From Aestuariibacter sp. (GTDB lineage: Bacteria; Pseudomonadota; Gammaproteobacteria; Enterobacterales; Alteromonadaceae), in the NCBI GenBank assembly GCA_017794925.1, contig CP051238.1, positions 4,016,795 to 4,080,794 of the forward strand: a DNA stretch of 64,000 nt, written 5' to 3'. Below the pieces are notes generated by a model. It had not been told where the DNA came from. It saw only the letters and a list, made by a program, of their open reading frames with translations, and searched no databases. The position numbers and the translations under genes are program-made. Position 1 is the stretch's first letter. Each line of letters begins with the position of its first letter. This document shows, in pieces, positions 1 through 9,082 of this stretch.

Positions 1-1
1 A

Positions 2-259
2 GTAATGGGCCAACTGTTGCAAATGAGAGACAAGTTGATTGCCAAACGCCACCTTATTCCGGCCAAATGCCAGTCGCAGTGGGCGGAGCTGGAAAAAGAA
101 ACCGCTGTGTTTGACCCTGCCAACCAAGGCCAGCTGAGTCATACAGGTAAAACAATGGTAACCAAGCGTTCGTTGTTTCGTGGCAACATCAATGATTTAA
201 TGTCGCTGGTTGATCAACTGCGTCAGTTAAACAGCCAAATCAAGATCACTGCACACTAA
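2..259 (+). CDS. 3' end of an unidentified gene (partial at window edge)
   Basis: A reading frame is open from the left edge of the window and closes with TAA at 257-259, so this is probably the C-terminal part of a longer gene. The visible product is about 85 residues, hydrophilic and likely helical, with many Lys, Arg, Gln and Leu and a leucine-rich last third (NDLMSLVDQLRQLNSQI). I do not recognise the family. Its last 33 bases overlap the 3' end of the convergent minus-strand GNAT/peptidase gene. The ATG at position 5 has no convincing ribosome binding site in view. Confidence 0.45.
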   Translation, partial: VMGQLLQMRDKLIAKRHLIPAKCQSQWAELEKETAVFDPANQGQLSHTGKTMVTKRSLFRGNINDLMSLVDQLRQLNSQIKITAH

Positions 260-1375
260 TGCTTGCGCTTGCTGGCGCAAAACAATAGCGGCTTTGATTT
301 TACGTTTGCCATAACTGGCCATACGTATAAAGTCTTCCCGGGCAATCGGTACATGTTGATAATCCATTGCTCCCGGGGTGGACGGATCGGGATCGTGAAT
401 ATACACACACTGATCGTCGATGGCGGTAACCACAACCCAATGCGGCGCTTTAGTCCGATCGAACCGGTAGGTGCTGATTAGGCACACCAACGCGCAATCC
501 TGCATATTCTGGTAATTATCCAGCCTTGTTAACCAATCAAGGTAAAACACCGGTAGCTGCTGTTGCTCGGCTTCATTAAAGAAGTTTTGCTCAACGGCCT
601 GCAATGTCTGGCGCTTGTGTTCATTGCGTACACCATCAACAAAAAGCGGTGCTCCCTGATTTAAATAAACCTTTACTTCAAACCCACGAGCCTGAGCAGC
701 CATTGCCAATCCAATCGGGTGCGTTCCCGCTGGCCCGCTTGTCATGTATACCGTGTTGGCTTCCCGCCAAATACTGAACTCATCGCGCTGATTGGGAATC
801 AACGAATGATCCAGCATCGCCATCGCCATCAACAGACTGGCCGGCCCACAGGTAAACTCTGTCGTTTGCTGATACCACGGACAACGACGCAGCGTTTTTT
901 CAGGCCCGCTTAAAGGCAATGCTTTCTGCATACGGATGGCATTCGTATCGTCTTCGTAATAATGTTCAAACAAACCAAATGGCAAAAAGCCTAACCGTTC
1001 ATAAACGCGCTGTGCAGATTGATTATGCTCAGCGACTTCAAGTCGCATGTAGCGCTTTCCTCGCGCCGTAGCACGTTGTTCCAGCCACAAAATCATGGCA
1101 TCAGCCAAACGTTGCCCCCGCGCGTCTTCATGCACAGCCAGTGAATATAAGCGGGTTAGCAATGTACCTCGACGAAGCAACAGCAAGCCATACCCCACTA
1201 ACTGACCGTCACAGTCTGCCACTACCAGCTCTGCATTCTTTGCAGTCAGATAGTGGCGAAAACTGCGACGACTTAAGCGGTCGTTCGTAAAACAGTGATT
1301 TTCCAGTGCCACCAGCTTATTCAAATCGCTGAGCGCGCCGGCTCTTAGTTGCCACTGACCCACTGAAATAACCAT
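227..1375 (-). CDS. GNAT N-acetyltransferase fused to a C39-like cysteine peptidase
   Basis: The 382-residue protein has two domains. Residues about 5-150 are a GNAT acetyltransferase, with the acetyl-CoA loop around residues 82-92 (VHEDARGQRLA) and the typical NQSAQRVYERLGF ending near 118-130. Residues about 165-370 resemble peptidase family C39: a Gln at 169/170 followed by TCGPASLLMA with the probable nucleophile Cys176, then HWVVVTAID (His312) and an Asp near 328-330, which completes a papain-like triad. No ABC transporter or signal peptide is present, so it is probably cytosolic. It lies 2 bases downstream of the RimK-like ligase gene on the same strand, so the two are almost certainly co-transcribed and act together. 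The substrate is unknown. Domain calls are strong; the process is inferred. Confidence 0.85.
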   Translation of the reverse strand: MVISVGQWQLRAGALSDLNKLVALENHCFTNDRLSRRSFRHYLTAKNAELVVADCDGQLVGYGLLLLRRGTLLTRLYSLAVHEDARGQRLADAMILWLEQRATARGKRYMRLEVAEHNQSAQRVYERLGFLPFGLFEHYYEDDTNAIRMQKALPLSGPEKTLRRCPWYQQTTEFTCGPASLLMAMAMLDHSLIPNQRDEFSIWREANTVYMTSGPAGTHPIGLAMAAQARGFEVKVYLNQGAPLFVDGVRNEHKRQTLQAVEQNFFNEAEQQQLPVFYLDWLTRLDNYQNMQDCALVCLISTYRFDRTKAPHWVVVTAIDDQCVYIHDPDPSTPGAMDYQHVPIAREDFIRMASYGKRKIKAAIVLRQQAQALVCSDLDLAV

Positions 1376-1377
1376 GA

Positions 1378-2823
1378 TTATCTGCCTCTGCGTTCTAACC
1401 GGCTGGCAAATTCCTGCATCACCAACAGGTATAATTCCTGACCTAGGTATTTGTCTTCAATGCCCGAGTCGATATTAGGGTTGTCATTCACTTCGATGAC
1501 ATACACCTTGTTGCCACGCTGTTTAATATCAACGCCATACAACCCTACGCCAGCGACCTCTGCCGCACTGATTGCCGCTTTCAGTACCGGACGCGGTACT
1601 TCAAAGGTAGGCAGGGTCACAAAACCACCTGAATCGGCTTTATCGCCCTGATGGTTGTATATTTGCCAGTGGTTGCGGGCCATAAAATACTTACACGCGT
1701 AAATCGGGCGACCGCCCAACATACCGATACGCCAGTCAAACTCAGTAAAGATGTACTCCTGAACAAGCACCAGCGCAGACTCTTTCAGCATGCTGTTAAG
1801 CTTGCTAACCAGTTCCTCTCGGGTTTCAACTTTATACACACCACGGGAGAACGAGCTTTCCGGCAGTTTTAAAATCAGCGGTAAGTTGAGGTCAGCAATC
1901 AACTGCTCGCAGGTCGCTTCATCAGCGTTGGTCACAAAGCGGCTCTTAGGCGCGGGAACCTTGTTATAGGTAAACGCATCCTGCAGGAACACTTTGTTGC
2001 AGCAACGCAGAATCGACTGTGTATCGTCAATTACCACAACACCTTCTCGTTCAGCTTCGCGGGCAATGCGGTAGGTAGCGTGGTCGATTGCCGTGGTTTC
2101 ACGCACAAATAGCGCATCGTATTGCTCAACGTCGCCAATGGTTTGCGCGGTAACGACTTCTGCGTGAAAGCCCACTTTACCTGCCGCCTTTACAAAATTA
2201 GCAATTGCGCGTTTGTCACTGGGCGGTGTCGGTTCATCCGGGTTCACCAGAATGGCCATATCCCACCGGGCTTGCTTACTGCGGCTGTGCGTGCGCCATT
2301 GCTGTTGAGTAAACTGCTTCAAACGTTCGATAAACGTGGGCTGCAGACTTTCCGGTACTTCATTTAAACCAACCGAATGACAACGCACCGACGCGATATC
2401 GCGATTCAGCACCAATTGCAACAAAGGGCTTGGATAGAGCGAGAACGCAAGACCAGCCAAACGCTTCAGACGAACGTCTGCCGTTTTGCCGAAGCACACA
2501 AACAGCTCACCACCCAAACTCGCCAGAGCTTCTTGCTCCTGAGGTTTAATCGCAATGGTGGGCGGTTCCTGCTCAGCCTGTGCCGGGCGCAAATCATTAA
2601 TAGTATTAACGCCAGGGATGACACGGTGCTGTCTGGCTTCCGCTAATAGTGAGCAGTAGTAGCCCTGACTCAGGTATTTACCGGTGTCACACAAGTTGAT
2701 GACTCGCGTTTTGGGTTCGTTGAGCTTCGGATAGTCCTGCAGATACTGTTGAAACGTGAGTACCGTTAGTTCTGGCAAATCAAGTTGTTCGGCGATATCC
2801 GTAATGATTAAAGTATGATGCAT
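1378..2823 (-). CDS. RimK-family ATP-grasp ligase with N-terminal RimK-like domain
   Basis: The 481-residue protein has an N-terminal region (about 1-190) of the type found before some RimK-like ATP-grasp domains, and a C-terminal ATP-grasp fold (about 225-475). In the fold, LILKLPESSFSRGVYKV gives the ATP-binding lysine and glycine-rich loop, LVQEYI is the next strand, and IEVNDNPNID carries the metal-binding Glu/Asn pair. RimK enzymes form amide bonds by activating a carboxylate with ATP, for example adding glutamate to protein S6. This longer family is not E. coli RimK (about 300 residues), so its acceptor is unknown. It is the first gene of a two-gene unit with the GNAT/C39 protein. A weak ribosome binding site (AGGAA about 15 bases upstream) leaves some doubt about the exact start. 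Confidence 0.85.
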   Translation of the reverse strand: MHHTLIITDIAEQLDLPELTVLTFQQYLQDYPKLNEPKTRVINLCDTGKYLSQGYYCSLLAEARQHRVIPGVNTINDLRPAQAEQEPPTIAIKPQEQEALASLGGELFVCFGKTADVRLKRLAGLAFSLYPSPLLQLVLNRDIASVRCHSVGLNEVPESLQPTFIERLKQFTQQQWRTHSRSKQARWDMAILVNPDEPTPPSDKRAIANFVKAAGKVGFHAEVVTAQTIGDVEQYDALFVRETTAIDHATYRIAREAEREGVVVIDDTQSILRCCNKVFLQDAFTYNKVPAPKSRFVTNADEATCEQLIADLNLPLILKLPESSFSRGVYKVETREELVSKLNSMLKESALVLVQEYIFTEFDWRIGMLGGRPIYACKYFMARNHWQIYNHQGDKADSGGFVTLPTFEVPRPVLKAAISAAEVAGVGLYGVDIKQRGNKVYVIEVNDNPNIDSGIEDKYLGQELYLLVMQEFASRLERRGR

Positions 2824-3130
2824 GAGTGCGTTCAGTATTCCTGCTTGTTGCTACACACTGGCATCAACACAATTGTTTCTGCTGTATAGCGATTTATAGG
2901 CGTTGAGTGTATAGAACTCCCCTCTTGCTGGATAACGGATTATTTTTGTCGTGACGACTGCAATCGTTAATTATTAAGTCCGGTGTAGCTGGAAGCACGA
3001 AAACTCACTAAGTACAGATAAGCGATACAATTTCTCACGCGATTGGTCGGATCTGCGGTTCACAAGTTAATAGTTATGCACTATCCTCCACCTAGCGTTG
3101 TCTAAACGCTGTTTACTGAAAGGAGTGTGT
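2824..3130. other. intergenic region between divergent genes
   Basis: About 307 bases separate the minus-strand ligase gene from the plus-strand antiporter gene, so both promoters must lie here. I see no conserved operator, small RNA gene or long inverted repeat. A TTG-initiated extension of the antiporter frame starts at 3098, but it lacks a ribosome binding site and adds no transmembrane sequence. Confidence 0.5.
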
Positions 3131-4102
3131 ATGCTGTTAGCGATCATCGCTATTATTGTGGGATTACCCTTATTGCTATGGAGTGCTGATAAATTTGTAG
3201 GTGGTGCAGCCTCTGTTGCGCGTCATTTTGGTTTATCACCGTTGCTCATTGGCATGCTGATTATTGGCTTCGGTACATCCGCTCCTGAAATCATCGTATC
3301 CGTAATCGCTGCATTAGAAGGCAGTTCAGGCATTGCCCTTGGAAATGCGTTTGGTTCAAATATCGCAAACATCGCCCTTATTTTAGGTATCACCGCCTTA
3401 ATCAGCCCTATCGCGGTTCGTTCTGAAATTATCCGAAAGGAATTACCTATACTGCTGGGCCTGACATTTTTTGCAGCCTGGCAGTTGCTCGACTCCAACC
3501 TATCCAAAGACGATGCCTTTTCTTTGCTGGGGCTTTTCATCTTACTTATTTCCTGGAGCATCTGGACCGGCTTGCGTGGCGATAAAGATGCCCTTGCCGA
3601 AGAGTTTGGCGAGGAGCTGAACAGTAAACCTGCCAACCTGAAAGGAGACAGTATCTGGCTGGTTGTAGGCTTGATATTACTCGTGATCAGCTCTCGTATC
3701 CTGGTGTGGGGCGCTGTAGAAGTGGCCACTTTCTTTGGTGTAAGTGACGTTGTTATTGGCTTAACCGTGATTGCAATTGGTACGTCTTTACCCGAATTGG
3801 CATCGTCACTGGTCGCTGTTAAAAAAGGCGAACATGACATGGCTCTGGGCAACGTCATCGGCTCGAATATGTTCAATACATTAGCGGTTGTAGGTATCGC
3901 GGGTGTCATTCAGCCCATGCAGGTAGACAACAGCTTCTTGTATCGCGACACGCTGTTTATGCTGGTGTTGTCAGTAGCATTATTTATTTTCTGTATTGGT
4001 CTGAAAGGGCCAGGCAGGCTAAATCGCCTGGAAGGAGGCGTATTCCTGCTTGCCTATATTGGCTATACCTATTACCTGGTTACCAGTGCATTTATCGCCT
4101 GA
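3131..4102 (+). CDS. calcium/sodium antiporter of the YrbG type
   Basis: A 323-residue inner-membrane exchanger of the CaCA superfamily with about ten hydrophobic segments. The two inverted alpha repeats are clear: GTSAPEIIVSV with GNAFGSNIANIALILG in the first half, and GTSLPELASSLVAV with GNVIGSNMFNTLAVVG in the second. These carry the ion-binding acidic, serine and asparagine residues. The halves are joined by an acidic loop (about residues 155-180). The start is set at ATG 3131 because AAGGAG lies 6 bases upstream; a TTG further upstream has no such site. The gene stands alone and ends in a strong terminator at 4107-4141. The family exchanges Ca2+ for Na+; the physiological ion here is not shown by the sequence. 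Confidence 0.9.
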   Translation: MLLAIIAIIVGLPLLLWSADKFVGGAASVARHFGLSPLLIGMLIIGFGTSAPEIIVSVIAALEGSSGIALGNAFGSNIANIALILGITALISPIAVRSEIIRKELPILLGLTFFAAWQLLDSNLSKDDAFSLLGLFILLISWSIWTGLRGDKDALAEEFGEELNSKPANLKGDSIWLVVGLILLVISSRILVWGAVEVATFFGVSDVVIGLTVIAIGTSLPELASSLVAVKKGEHDMALGNVIGSNMFNTLAVVGIAGVIQPMQVDNSFLYRDTLFMLVLSVALFIFCIGLKGPGRLNRLEGGVFLLAYIGYTYYLVTSAFIA

Positions 4103-4106
4103 TAGC

Positions 4107-4141
4107 AAAAAGGCTGAACAGACATTGTTCAGCCTTTTTTT
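4107..4141 (+). terminator. rho-independent terminator after the antiporter gene
   Basis: A perfect 10-bp stem (AGGCTGAACA at 4111-4120, TGTTCAGCCT at 4126-4135) with a 5-base loop, flanked by A residues upstream and a run of seven T downstream. It starts 5 bases after the stop codon. Confidence 0.92.
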
Positions 4142-4164
4142 GATTGAATTATTCACGCTGTCGA

Positions 4165-4554
4165 TTATGCCATTAAGACAGAATTAATCGTTACCAGACT
4201 GACTGTACTTATCCCCGCAAGAATAAATAAGTTCACACCGTAATTGTCCTCTTTTCTGCGGCTACGACGAGAGCGCAAAAACATGGTCACCAGACTTGCG
4301 CCCAAACAGACTTGAAGTAAGCGAATTAACGCGCTCATATATTCTGGTGACCAACTGGTTCGGCCATCAATACCCCAAAACTGTTGTACGCCACTTACCA
4401 TTTCCGGACGCGCAAAATGAAACAGGATCAGACACACTATTAACGCCAGCCATACCAGCGAATTTAAGGTGATGACTACCCGGTAATAGGTATCCTGCTC
4501 GCGCGACTTTTTGCGACGATCTTCACAAAATCTAATAGCCTGTTGTACTGCCAT
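4165..4554 (-). CDS. small membrane protein of unknown function
   Basis: This 129-residue protein was not recognised. It has a short basic cytosolic start (residues 1-22), a hydrophobic segment at about 24-46, a second at about 74-91, a very basic loop (RSRRSRRKED) and a third segment at about 103-127, which gives three predicted membrane spans. A good ribosome binding site (AGAGGAAG) precedes the ATG. It faces the antiporter gene tail to tail across the terminator and is divergent from asnS. No catalytic motif or cysteine pair is visible. Confidence 0.7.
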   Translation of the reverse strand: MAVQQAIRFCEDRRKKSREQDTYYRVVITLNSLVWLALIVCLILFHFARPEMVSGVQQFWGIDGRTSWSPEYMSALIRLLQVCLGASLVTMFLRSRRSRRKEDNYGVNLFILAGISTVSLVTINSVLMA

Positions 4555-4754
4555 GCTTCCTCTCTCTTACCCTCAACACTCAGCATTTGTTCGAATTTCC
4601 ATCAAACCAAATACTGCAGCGATACAAATTTGAACGATTCATAGTAGATATCGGCATTTTTCTATTTTTGTTTAATAAATCTGGATGCAATCGACCAAGG
4701 CCTGTGCGATGATTTGCGCTTTAACACAAAATCTATATGTTGGAGAGAATAACC

Positions 4755-6152
4755 ATGACACACGCCCCCGTTGTCGACGTACTGGCTGGTAAGTACGCGG
4801 TTGGCGAAACGGTAACTGTAAAAGGCTGGGTTCGCACCCGTCGTGATTCAAAAGCCGGCTTGTCTTTCATCGCTTTGCATGATGGCAGCTGTTTTGATCC
4901 TGTGCAGGTCATTGCACTGAATTCGTTACCCAATTATGCCGATATACAACGCCTGACTGCGGGTTGTTCTCTTGTTGTTACTGCCACAGTAAAAGAATCT
5001 GAAGGTCAGGGACAAGCATTGGAACTGGACGCCACTGAGGTGAGCATTGTGGGCTGGGTAGAGAACCCGGACACCTACCCAATGGCAGCGAAGCGTCATA
5101 GTATTGAGTATCTGCGTGAACACGCACACCTGCGCCCACGCACAAACGTAATTGGTGCCGTAACGCGTGTACGCAACTGTTTGTCTCAGGCAATCCACCG
5201 ATTCTTCCATGAGCGCGGCTATTTTTGGGTGAGTACCCCCATCATCACCGCCAGTGACACTGAAGGCGCCGGCGAATTGTTCCGCGTATCTACGCTGGAT
5301 ATGCTGAACACACCAACCACTGAGCAAGGTCAGGTTGATTACAGCCAGGATTTCTTCGGTCGTGAAGCGTACCTGACGGTTTCTGGTCAATTGAACGGTG
5401 AAACCTATGCTTGTGCAATGTCGAAAATCTATACCTTTGGCCCGACTTTCCGTGCCGAAAACAGCAACACGTCGCGTCACCTTGCTGAGTTTTGGATGAT
5501 TGAACCTGAAGTGGCTTTTGCTGATTTAGGTGACATCGCCCAATTGGCAGAAGATATGCTGAAATATGTCTGTAAAGCTGTACTGGAAGAGCGTGCGGAT
5601 GACATGGCTTTCTTTGCACAACGTATCAACAAAGAAGCTATCAGTCGTCTGGAAAAACTCATCAGCAGTGACTTTGTGCGGATGGATTACACCGACGCCA
5701 TTGAGATTCTGGAAAACTGCGGTAAAGACTTCGAGTTCCCGGTTAGCTGGGGTATCGACCTGTCCAGCGAGCACGAGCGCTACCTGGCAGAAGAGCATGT
5801 TGGCGCGCCGATTATCATGCAAAACTACCCGAAAGACATTAAGGCGTTCTACATGCGTCTGAATGACGACAACAAAACCGTTGCCGCCATGGATGTACTG
5901 GCTCCGGGTATTGGTGAAATCATCGGTGGTTCCCAGCGTGAAGAACGCCTGGACGTCTTCGACAACCGTCTCGAAGAAATGGGACTCAGTAAAGAAGACT
6001 ATGGCTGGTACAGAGACTTACGTCGCTACGGTACAGTACCGCACTCAGGTTTCGGCTTAGGCTTTGAGCGTTTGGTGGCGTATGTTACCGGTATGCAAAA
6101 CGTCCGGGATGTCATTCCATTCCCTCGTACACCGGGTAGCGCAAGCTACTAA
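4755..6152 (+). CDS. asnS: asparaginyl-tRNA synthetase
   Basis: A 465-residue class IIb aminoacyl-tRNA synthetase, nearly the same length as E. coli AsnS. It attaches asparagine to tRNA-Asn in the cytosol. Residues about 15-100 form the OB-fold anticodon-binding domain (VKGWVRTRRDSKAGLSFIAL). Class II motif 2 appears as FGPTFRAENSNTSRHLAEFWMIEPE and motif 3 as GFGLGFERLVAYVTGMQNVRD near the C-terminus. The ATG at 4755 is chosen because GGAGA lies 8 bases upstream; an in-frame TTG at 4737 would place this site inside the gene. The gene is monocistronic, with a terminator 20 bases downstream. Confidence 0.98.
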   Translation: MTHAPVVDVLAGKYAVGETVTVKGWVRTRRDSKAGLSFIALHDGSCFDPVQVIALNSLPNYADIQRLTAGCSLVVTATVKESEGQGQALELDATEVSIVGWVENPDTYPMAAKRHSIEYLREHAHLRPRTNVIGAVTRVRNCLSQAIHRFFHERGYFWVSTPIITASDTEGAGELFRVSTLDMLNTPTTEQGQVDYSQDFFGREAYLTVSGQLNGETYACAMSKIYTFGPTFRAENSNTSRHLAEFWMIEPEVAFADLGDIAQLAEDMLKYVCKAVLEERADDMAFFAQRINKEAISRLEKLISSDFVRMDYTDAIEILENCGKDFEFPVSWGIDLSSEHERYLAEEHVGAPIIMQNYPKDIKAFYMRLNDDNKTVAAMDVLAPGIGEIIGGSQREERLDVFDNRLEEMGLSKEDYGWYRDLRRYGTVPHSGFGLGFERLVAYVTGMQNVRDVIPFPRTPGSASY

Positions 6153-6172
6153 CCCGATATAAAGACCCCATT

Positions 6173-6201
6173 AAAATGGCAGCACCTCGCTGCCATTTTT
6201 T
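6173..6201 (+). terminator. rho-independent terminator of asnS
   Basis: The stem AAAATGGCAGC (6173-6183) pairs with GCTGCCATTTTT (6189-6200) around a short ACCTC loop, and the last strand runs into the T tract. Confidence 0.9.
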
Positions 6202-6293
6202 ATGGTCTGACGACAGAATATTCGGATTAATCGGCTACAAACACAGGGATATCTGGGGTAATCTGTTTACCTAAGTGATTGTTGGCGTTACTC

Positions 6294-7442
6294 ATGTCCG
6301 AAAAAGCCTCTTCCTGTGAGCTCATTTGTTCACAATGTGAAGCCACTGTCAGTGTGCCACACCTGCAGCACAAGCAGCGCGCGGTTTGCCCGCGTTGTGG
6401 CCATACCCTGAGTATTTATCACAAACAGGATTACGCACTCTGTCTTGCCCTTTCGGTAAGCGCACTGGTTTTCCTTTGCTTATCCTTACCCTTTAATTTT
6501 TTGTCTTTTCGCGCCAGTGGGCAACAAAATAATATTGATTTGCCTGGCGGGCTTTCCGTTTTGATAGACCAGGACTACTTGTCTCTGGCCGTCATAACCG
6601 GCATGGCGACACTCGTTTTACCCGGGCTGGTATTGAGCGGATTGGTGGTGTTACTTTGGGGGCGACTATTCTCAAGCCCACAAAACTGGATGAAAACCGT
6701 GCTGTTTTGGGTCAAGGTACTCATGCCCTGGAGCATGGCGGAAATCTTCTTACTGGGCACCTTGGTCAGCTTAATTAAAATTACATCATTGGCCGATGTG
6801 GCGATCGGCATGTCGTTCTACGCTTTCGTGCTATTCAGTGTTTGTATGAGTGCTGCACTATTTTATTTCGACGAAACACGCATCAAAATTTGGCTTTATC
6901 ACGGACAGTTGCCACAAACTAAGCCGCTGAATAACGACATTGCCAGCCTTAGTATTCAGCGCACATGGGCACTTCTGTTCACGGCCGTACTGCTGTATAT
7001 CCCAGCCAATGCATTACCCATTATGCATACTGAATTATTTGGAAACGACGAACCTAATACCATCATGGGCGGCGTGATCAGTTTGTGGCAATCAGGGTCC
7101 TATCCTATTGCTGCGGTTATATTTGGTGCTAGTATAGTGATTCCTATAGCCAAACTGGTGATTCTGGCAAGACTGACCTATGCCGTTCAGTACCACGAAC
7201 TCACCCGGCCCGAAAGGCAAATCCGCTATTATCGATTTATCGAGTTCATTGGCCGCTGGTCAATGATTGATGTATTCGTTGTTGCCATACTGGTTGCACT
7301 GATTCAATTGGGTAGTACGTTATCGATATACCCTGGTCCTGCAGCTCTGGCGTTTTGTGCGCTGGTATTTATTACCATGCTGGCAGCAATGACGTTTGAT
7401 ACACGACTGATCTGGCAGCAAAGGAAAGTCAGTAAACTATGA
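6294..7442 (+). CDS. pqiA: PqiA/LetA-family membrane protein of an MCE lipid-transport system
   Basis: A 382-residue inner-membrane protein with about eight membrane segments in two halves, each like the PqiA repeat. An N-terminal zinc-ribbon is visible (CSQC near residue 15, CPRC near 35). E. coli PqiA and LetA have a second ribbon between the halves; here that linker has no cysteines, so this copy seems to have lost it. In the family this protein works with an MCE-domain tunnel protein that carries lipids across the periplasm. The stop overlaps the pqiB start (ATGA at 7439-7442), so they are translationally coupled. ATG 6294 is preferred over an in-frame TTG at 6279, although neither has a strong ribosome binding site. 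Confidence 0.9.
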   Translation: MSEKASSCELICSQCEATVSVPHLQHKQRAVCPRCGHTLSIYHKQDYALCLALSVSALVFLCLSLPFNFLSFRASGQQNNIDLPGGLSVLIDQDYLSLAVITGMATLVLPGLVLSGLVVLLWGRLFSSPQNWMKTVLFWVKVLMPWSMAEIFLLGTLVSLIKITSLADVAIGMSFYAFVLFSVCMSAALFYFDETRIKIWLYHGQLPQTKPLNNDIASLSIQRTWALLFTAVLLYIPANALPIMHTELFGNDEPNTIMGGVISLWQSGSYPIAAVIFGASIVIPIAKLVILARLTYAVQYHELTRPERQIRYYRFIEFIGRWSMIDVFVVAILVALIQLGSTLSIYPGPAALAFCALVFITMLAAMTFDTRLIWQQRKVSKL

Positions 7443-9082
7443 CTCAAGATGCAAACATAAAATCCACAACCCCAATCTCAAAAGTATGGGTTATCCCGAT
7501 TCTGGCCCTGCTGGTCGGAGGATGGATGGTTTACTACCAGTGGAAAAATCAAGGGCCGCTCATCACTATCGATATGCCCTCAGCCAGTGGAATCGAGGTA
7601 AACAAAACCCCTATCAAAGTCCGCGATCTGGACATCGGGCAAGTTAAGCGAATCGAACTCAACCCAGACTTAAATGGTGTGACGGTGACCGCCCGTATTG
7701 ATAAGAATGCCGCGCATCTACTCAACGAAAACACCCAGTTTTGGGTGGTCGCGCCACGCATTTCGTTCTCAGAAGTATCCGGACTTAATACCCTGCTATC
7801 CGGTAGTTTCATTGCGATGACGGCAGAGAGTGGCAATGAAGAAAGACTGCATTTTGAGGCACTGGAACGCCCACCGGTGACCCCGCCAGGTACCCCGGGT
7901 TTGCATCTTAATCTTACCAGTCAAAATGATGAGCTTACTTACAAACCCGGCGATACCTTAATTTATAAAGGCTTTAAAGTTGGTGAGTTCGAGGAAGTTA
8001 ATTTTAATGTGGAAGACGGCGTTATTGAGTACCGGGCTTTTATTCACGCCCCCTACCACAAGCTGATCAACGCCAATACGCGATTTTGGAACGTGAGCGG
8101 GGTCAAGCTTCAACTGGCATCGACGGGACTGACCATTCAAACAGGCAGTCTGGAAACGCTGTTGGCTAACGGCGTCACGTTTGGCAACCCACAAGGCGTT
8201 GCAAAGGGCGCGGCAATCGAAAATGAAGCCGAGTTCATTATTTACAATGACTACGAAGCGGCGGCCGACGAACGATTTAAATACGCTGCGCAATATATCT
8301 TATTGATCGAAGAGAGTGTGCGTGGTTTAACCATCGGTGCACCAGTTGAGTACCGGGGTTTGCAAATAGGTAAAGTCGAAGCCATTAATTTCGATGCCAT
8401 AGAACTCGGTAGTTTACTGGACGACGATTATCCAATCCCGGTATTAATCAATCTTTACCCTGGCAAAGTACGATTAGAAGACAGTCAGACCGGTCTCAAA
8501 TTTTTAAGAGAGCGCCTGGCACGCTGGATTGGCAAGGACCTTCGCGCGACGTTGAGAATGGGCAATGTCCTTACCGGGGGATTATATGTGGACCTCCAGC
8601 ATGTGGATGACCCTGAAATCGCCGCCATTCAAACGGTAAATGGTTTTGATATTATTCCCACGGTATCAAATGAATTTACCCAGCTTACTCAAAAAGCTGA
8701 TGCCATCATGGATAAAATTAACGCATTACCAATAGAAGACTTAATAGCGAAAGTGAGTGATGTCGTTGTTACGCTTGAAGCAGCGGCTAAGTCTGTCAAC
8801 GAAACCAGTGATAACTTTGATGACACCCTGGCATCAATTGATACTGAGGCTCTGAACACACAGATTCAGCAGTCCCTACAAAGCTTTGAAGACTTACTGA
8901 AACACTATTCACAAGGTGGATTAAGCAAGGCTGAAATTGCAGACACAATGAATGCACTCCAGGATACACTGCGTGCCGTTCAGCCCTTATTACGGCAACT
9001 CAACACCACCCCGAATGGGCTCATATTTTCCGACAATGCCACCATTGATATACAACCGAAAGCCAGGGAGATAAACCCATGA
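7439..9082 (+). CDS. pqiB: PqiB-type MCE (MlaD-domain) protein
   Basis: A 547-residue protein with one N-terminal membrane anchor (residues about 14-30) and a large periplasmic part. Three MCE domains can be followed: about 43-135 (ITIDMPSASGIEVNKTPIKVRDLDIGQVKRI), about 158-255 (YKPGDTLIYKGFKVGEFEEV) and about 287-400 (GLTIGAPVEYRGLQIGKVEAI). A long helical tail follows (about 410-520). In this family the MCE rings stack and the helices form a needle or tunnel between the inner and outer membranes for phospholipid movement. It overlaps pqiA by 4 bases and pqiC by 4 bases, so it is the middle gene of a tight operon. Confidence 0.93.
   Translation: MTQDANIKSTTPISKVWVIPILALLVGGWMVYYQWKNQGPLITIDMPSASGIEVNKTPIKVRDLDIGQVKRIELNPDLNGVTVTARIDKNAAHLLNENTQFWVVAPRISFSEVSGLNTLLSGSFIAMTAESGNEERLHFEALERPPVTPPGTPGLHLNLTSQNDELTYKPGDTLIYKGFKVGEFEEVNFNVEDGVIEYRAFIHAPYHKLINANTRFWNVSGVKLQLASTGLTIQTGSLETLLANGVTFGNPQGVAKGAAIENEAEFIIYNDYEAAADERFKYAAQYILLIEESVRGLTIGAPVEYRGLQIGKVEAINFDAIELGSLLDDDYPIPVLINLYPGKVRLEDSQTGLKFLRERLARWIGKDLRATLRMGNVLTGGLYVDLQHVDDPEIAAIQTVNGFDIIPTVSNEFTQLTQKADAIMDKINALPIEDLIAKVSDVVVTLEAAAKSVNETSDNFDDTLASIDTEALNTQIQQSLQSFEDLLKHYSQGGLSKAEIADTMNALQDTLRAVQPLLRQLNTTPNGLIFSDNATIDIQPKAREINP

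Noticed and set aside
3223..3909. Minus-strand frame of 228 codons inside the antiporter gene
   Set aside because: It lies wholly opposite a well-recognised transporter; the product is Ser/Pro/Ile-rich without any motif.
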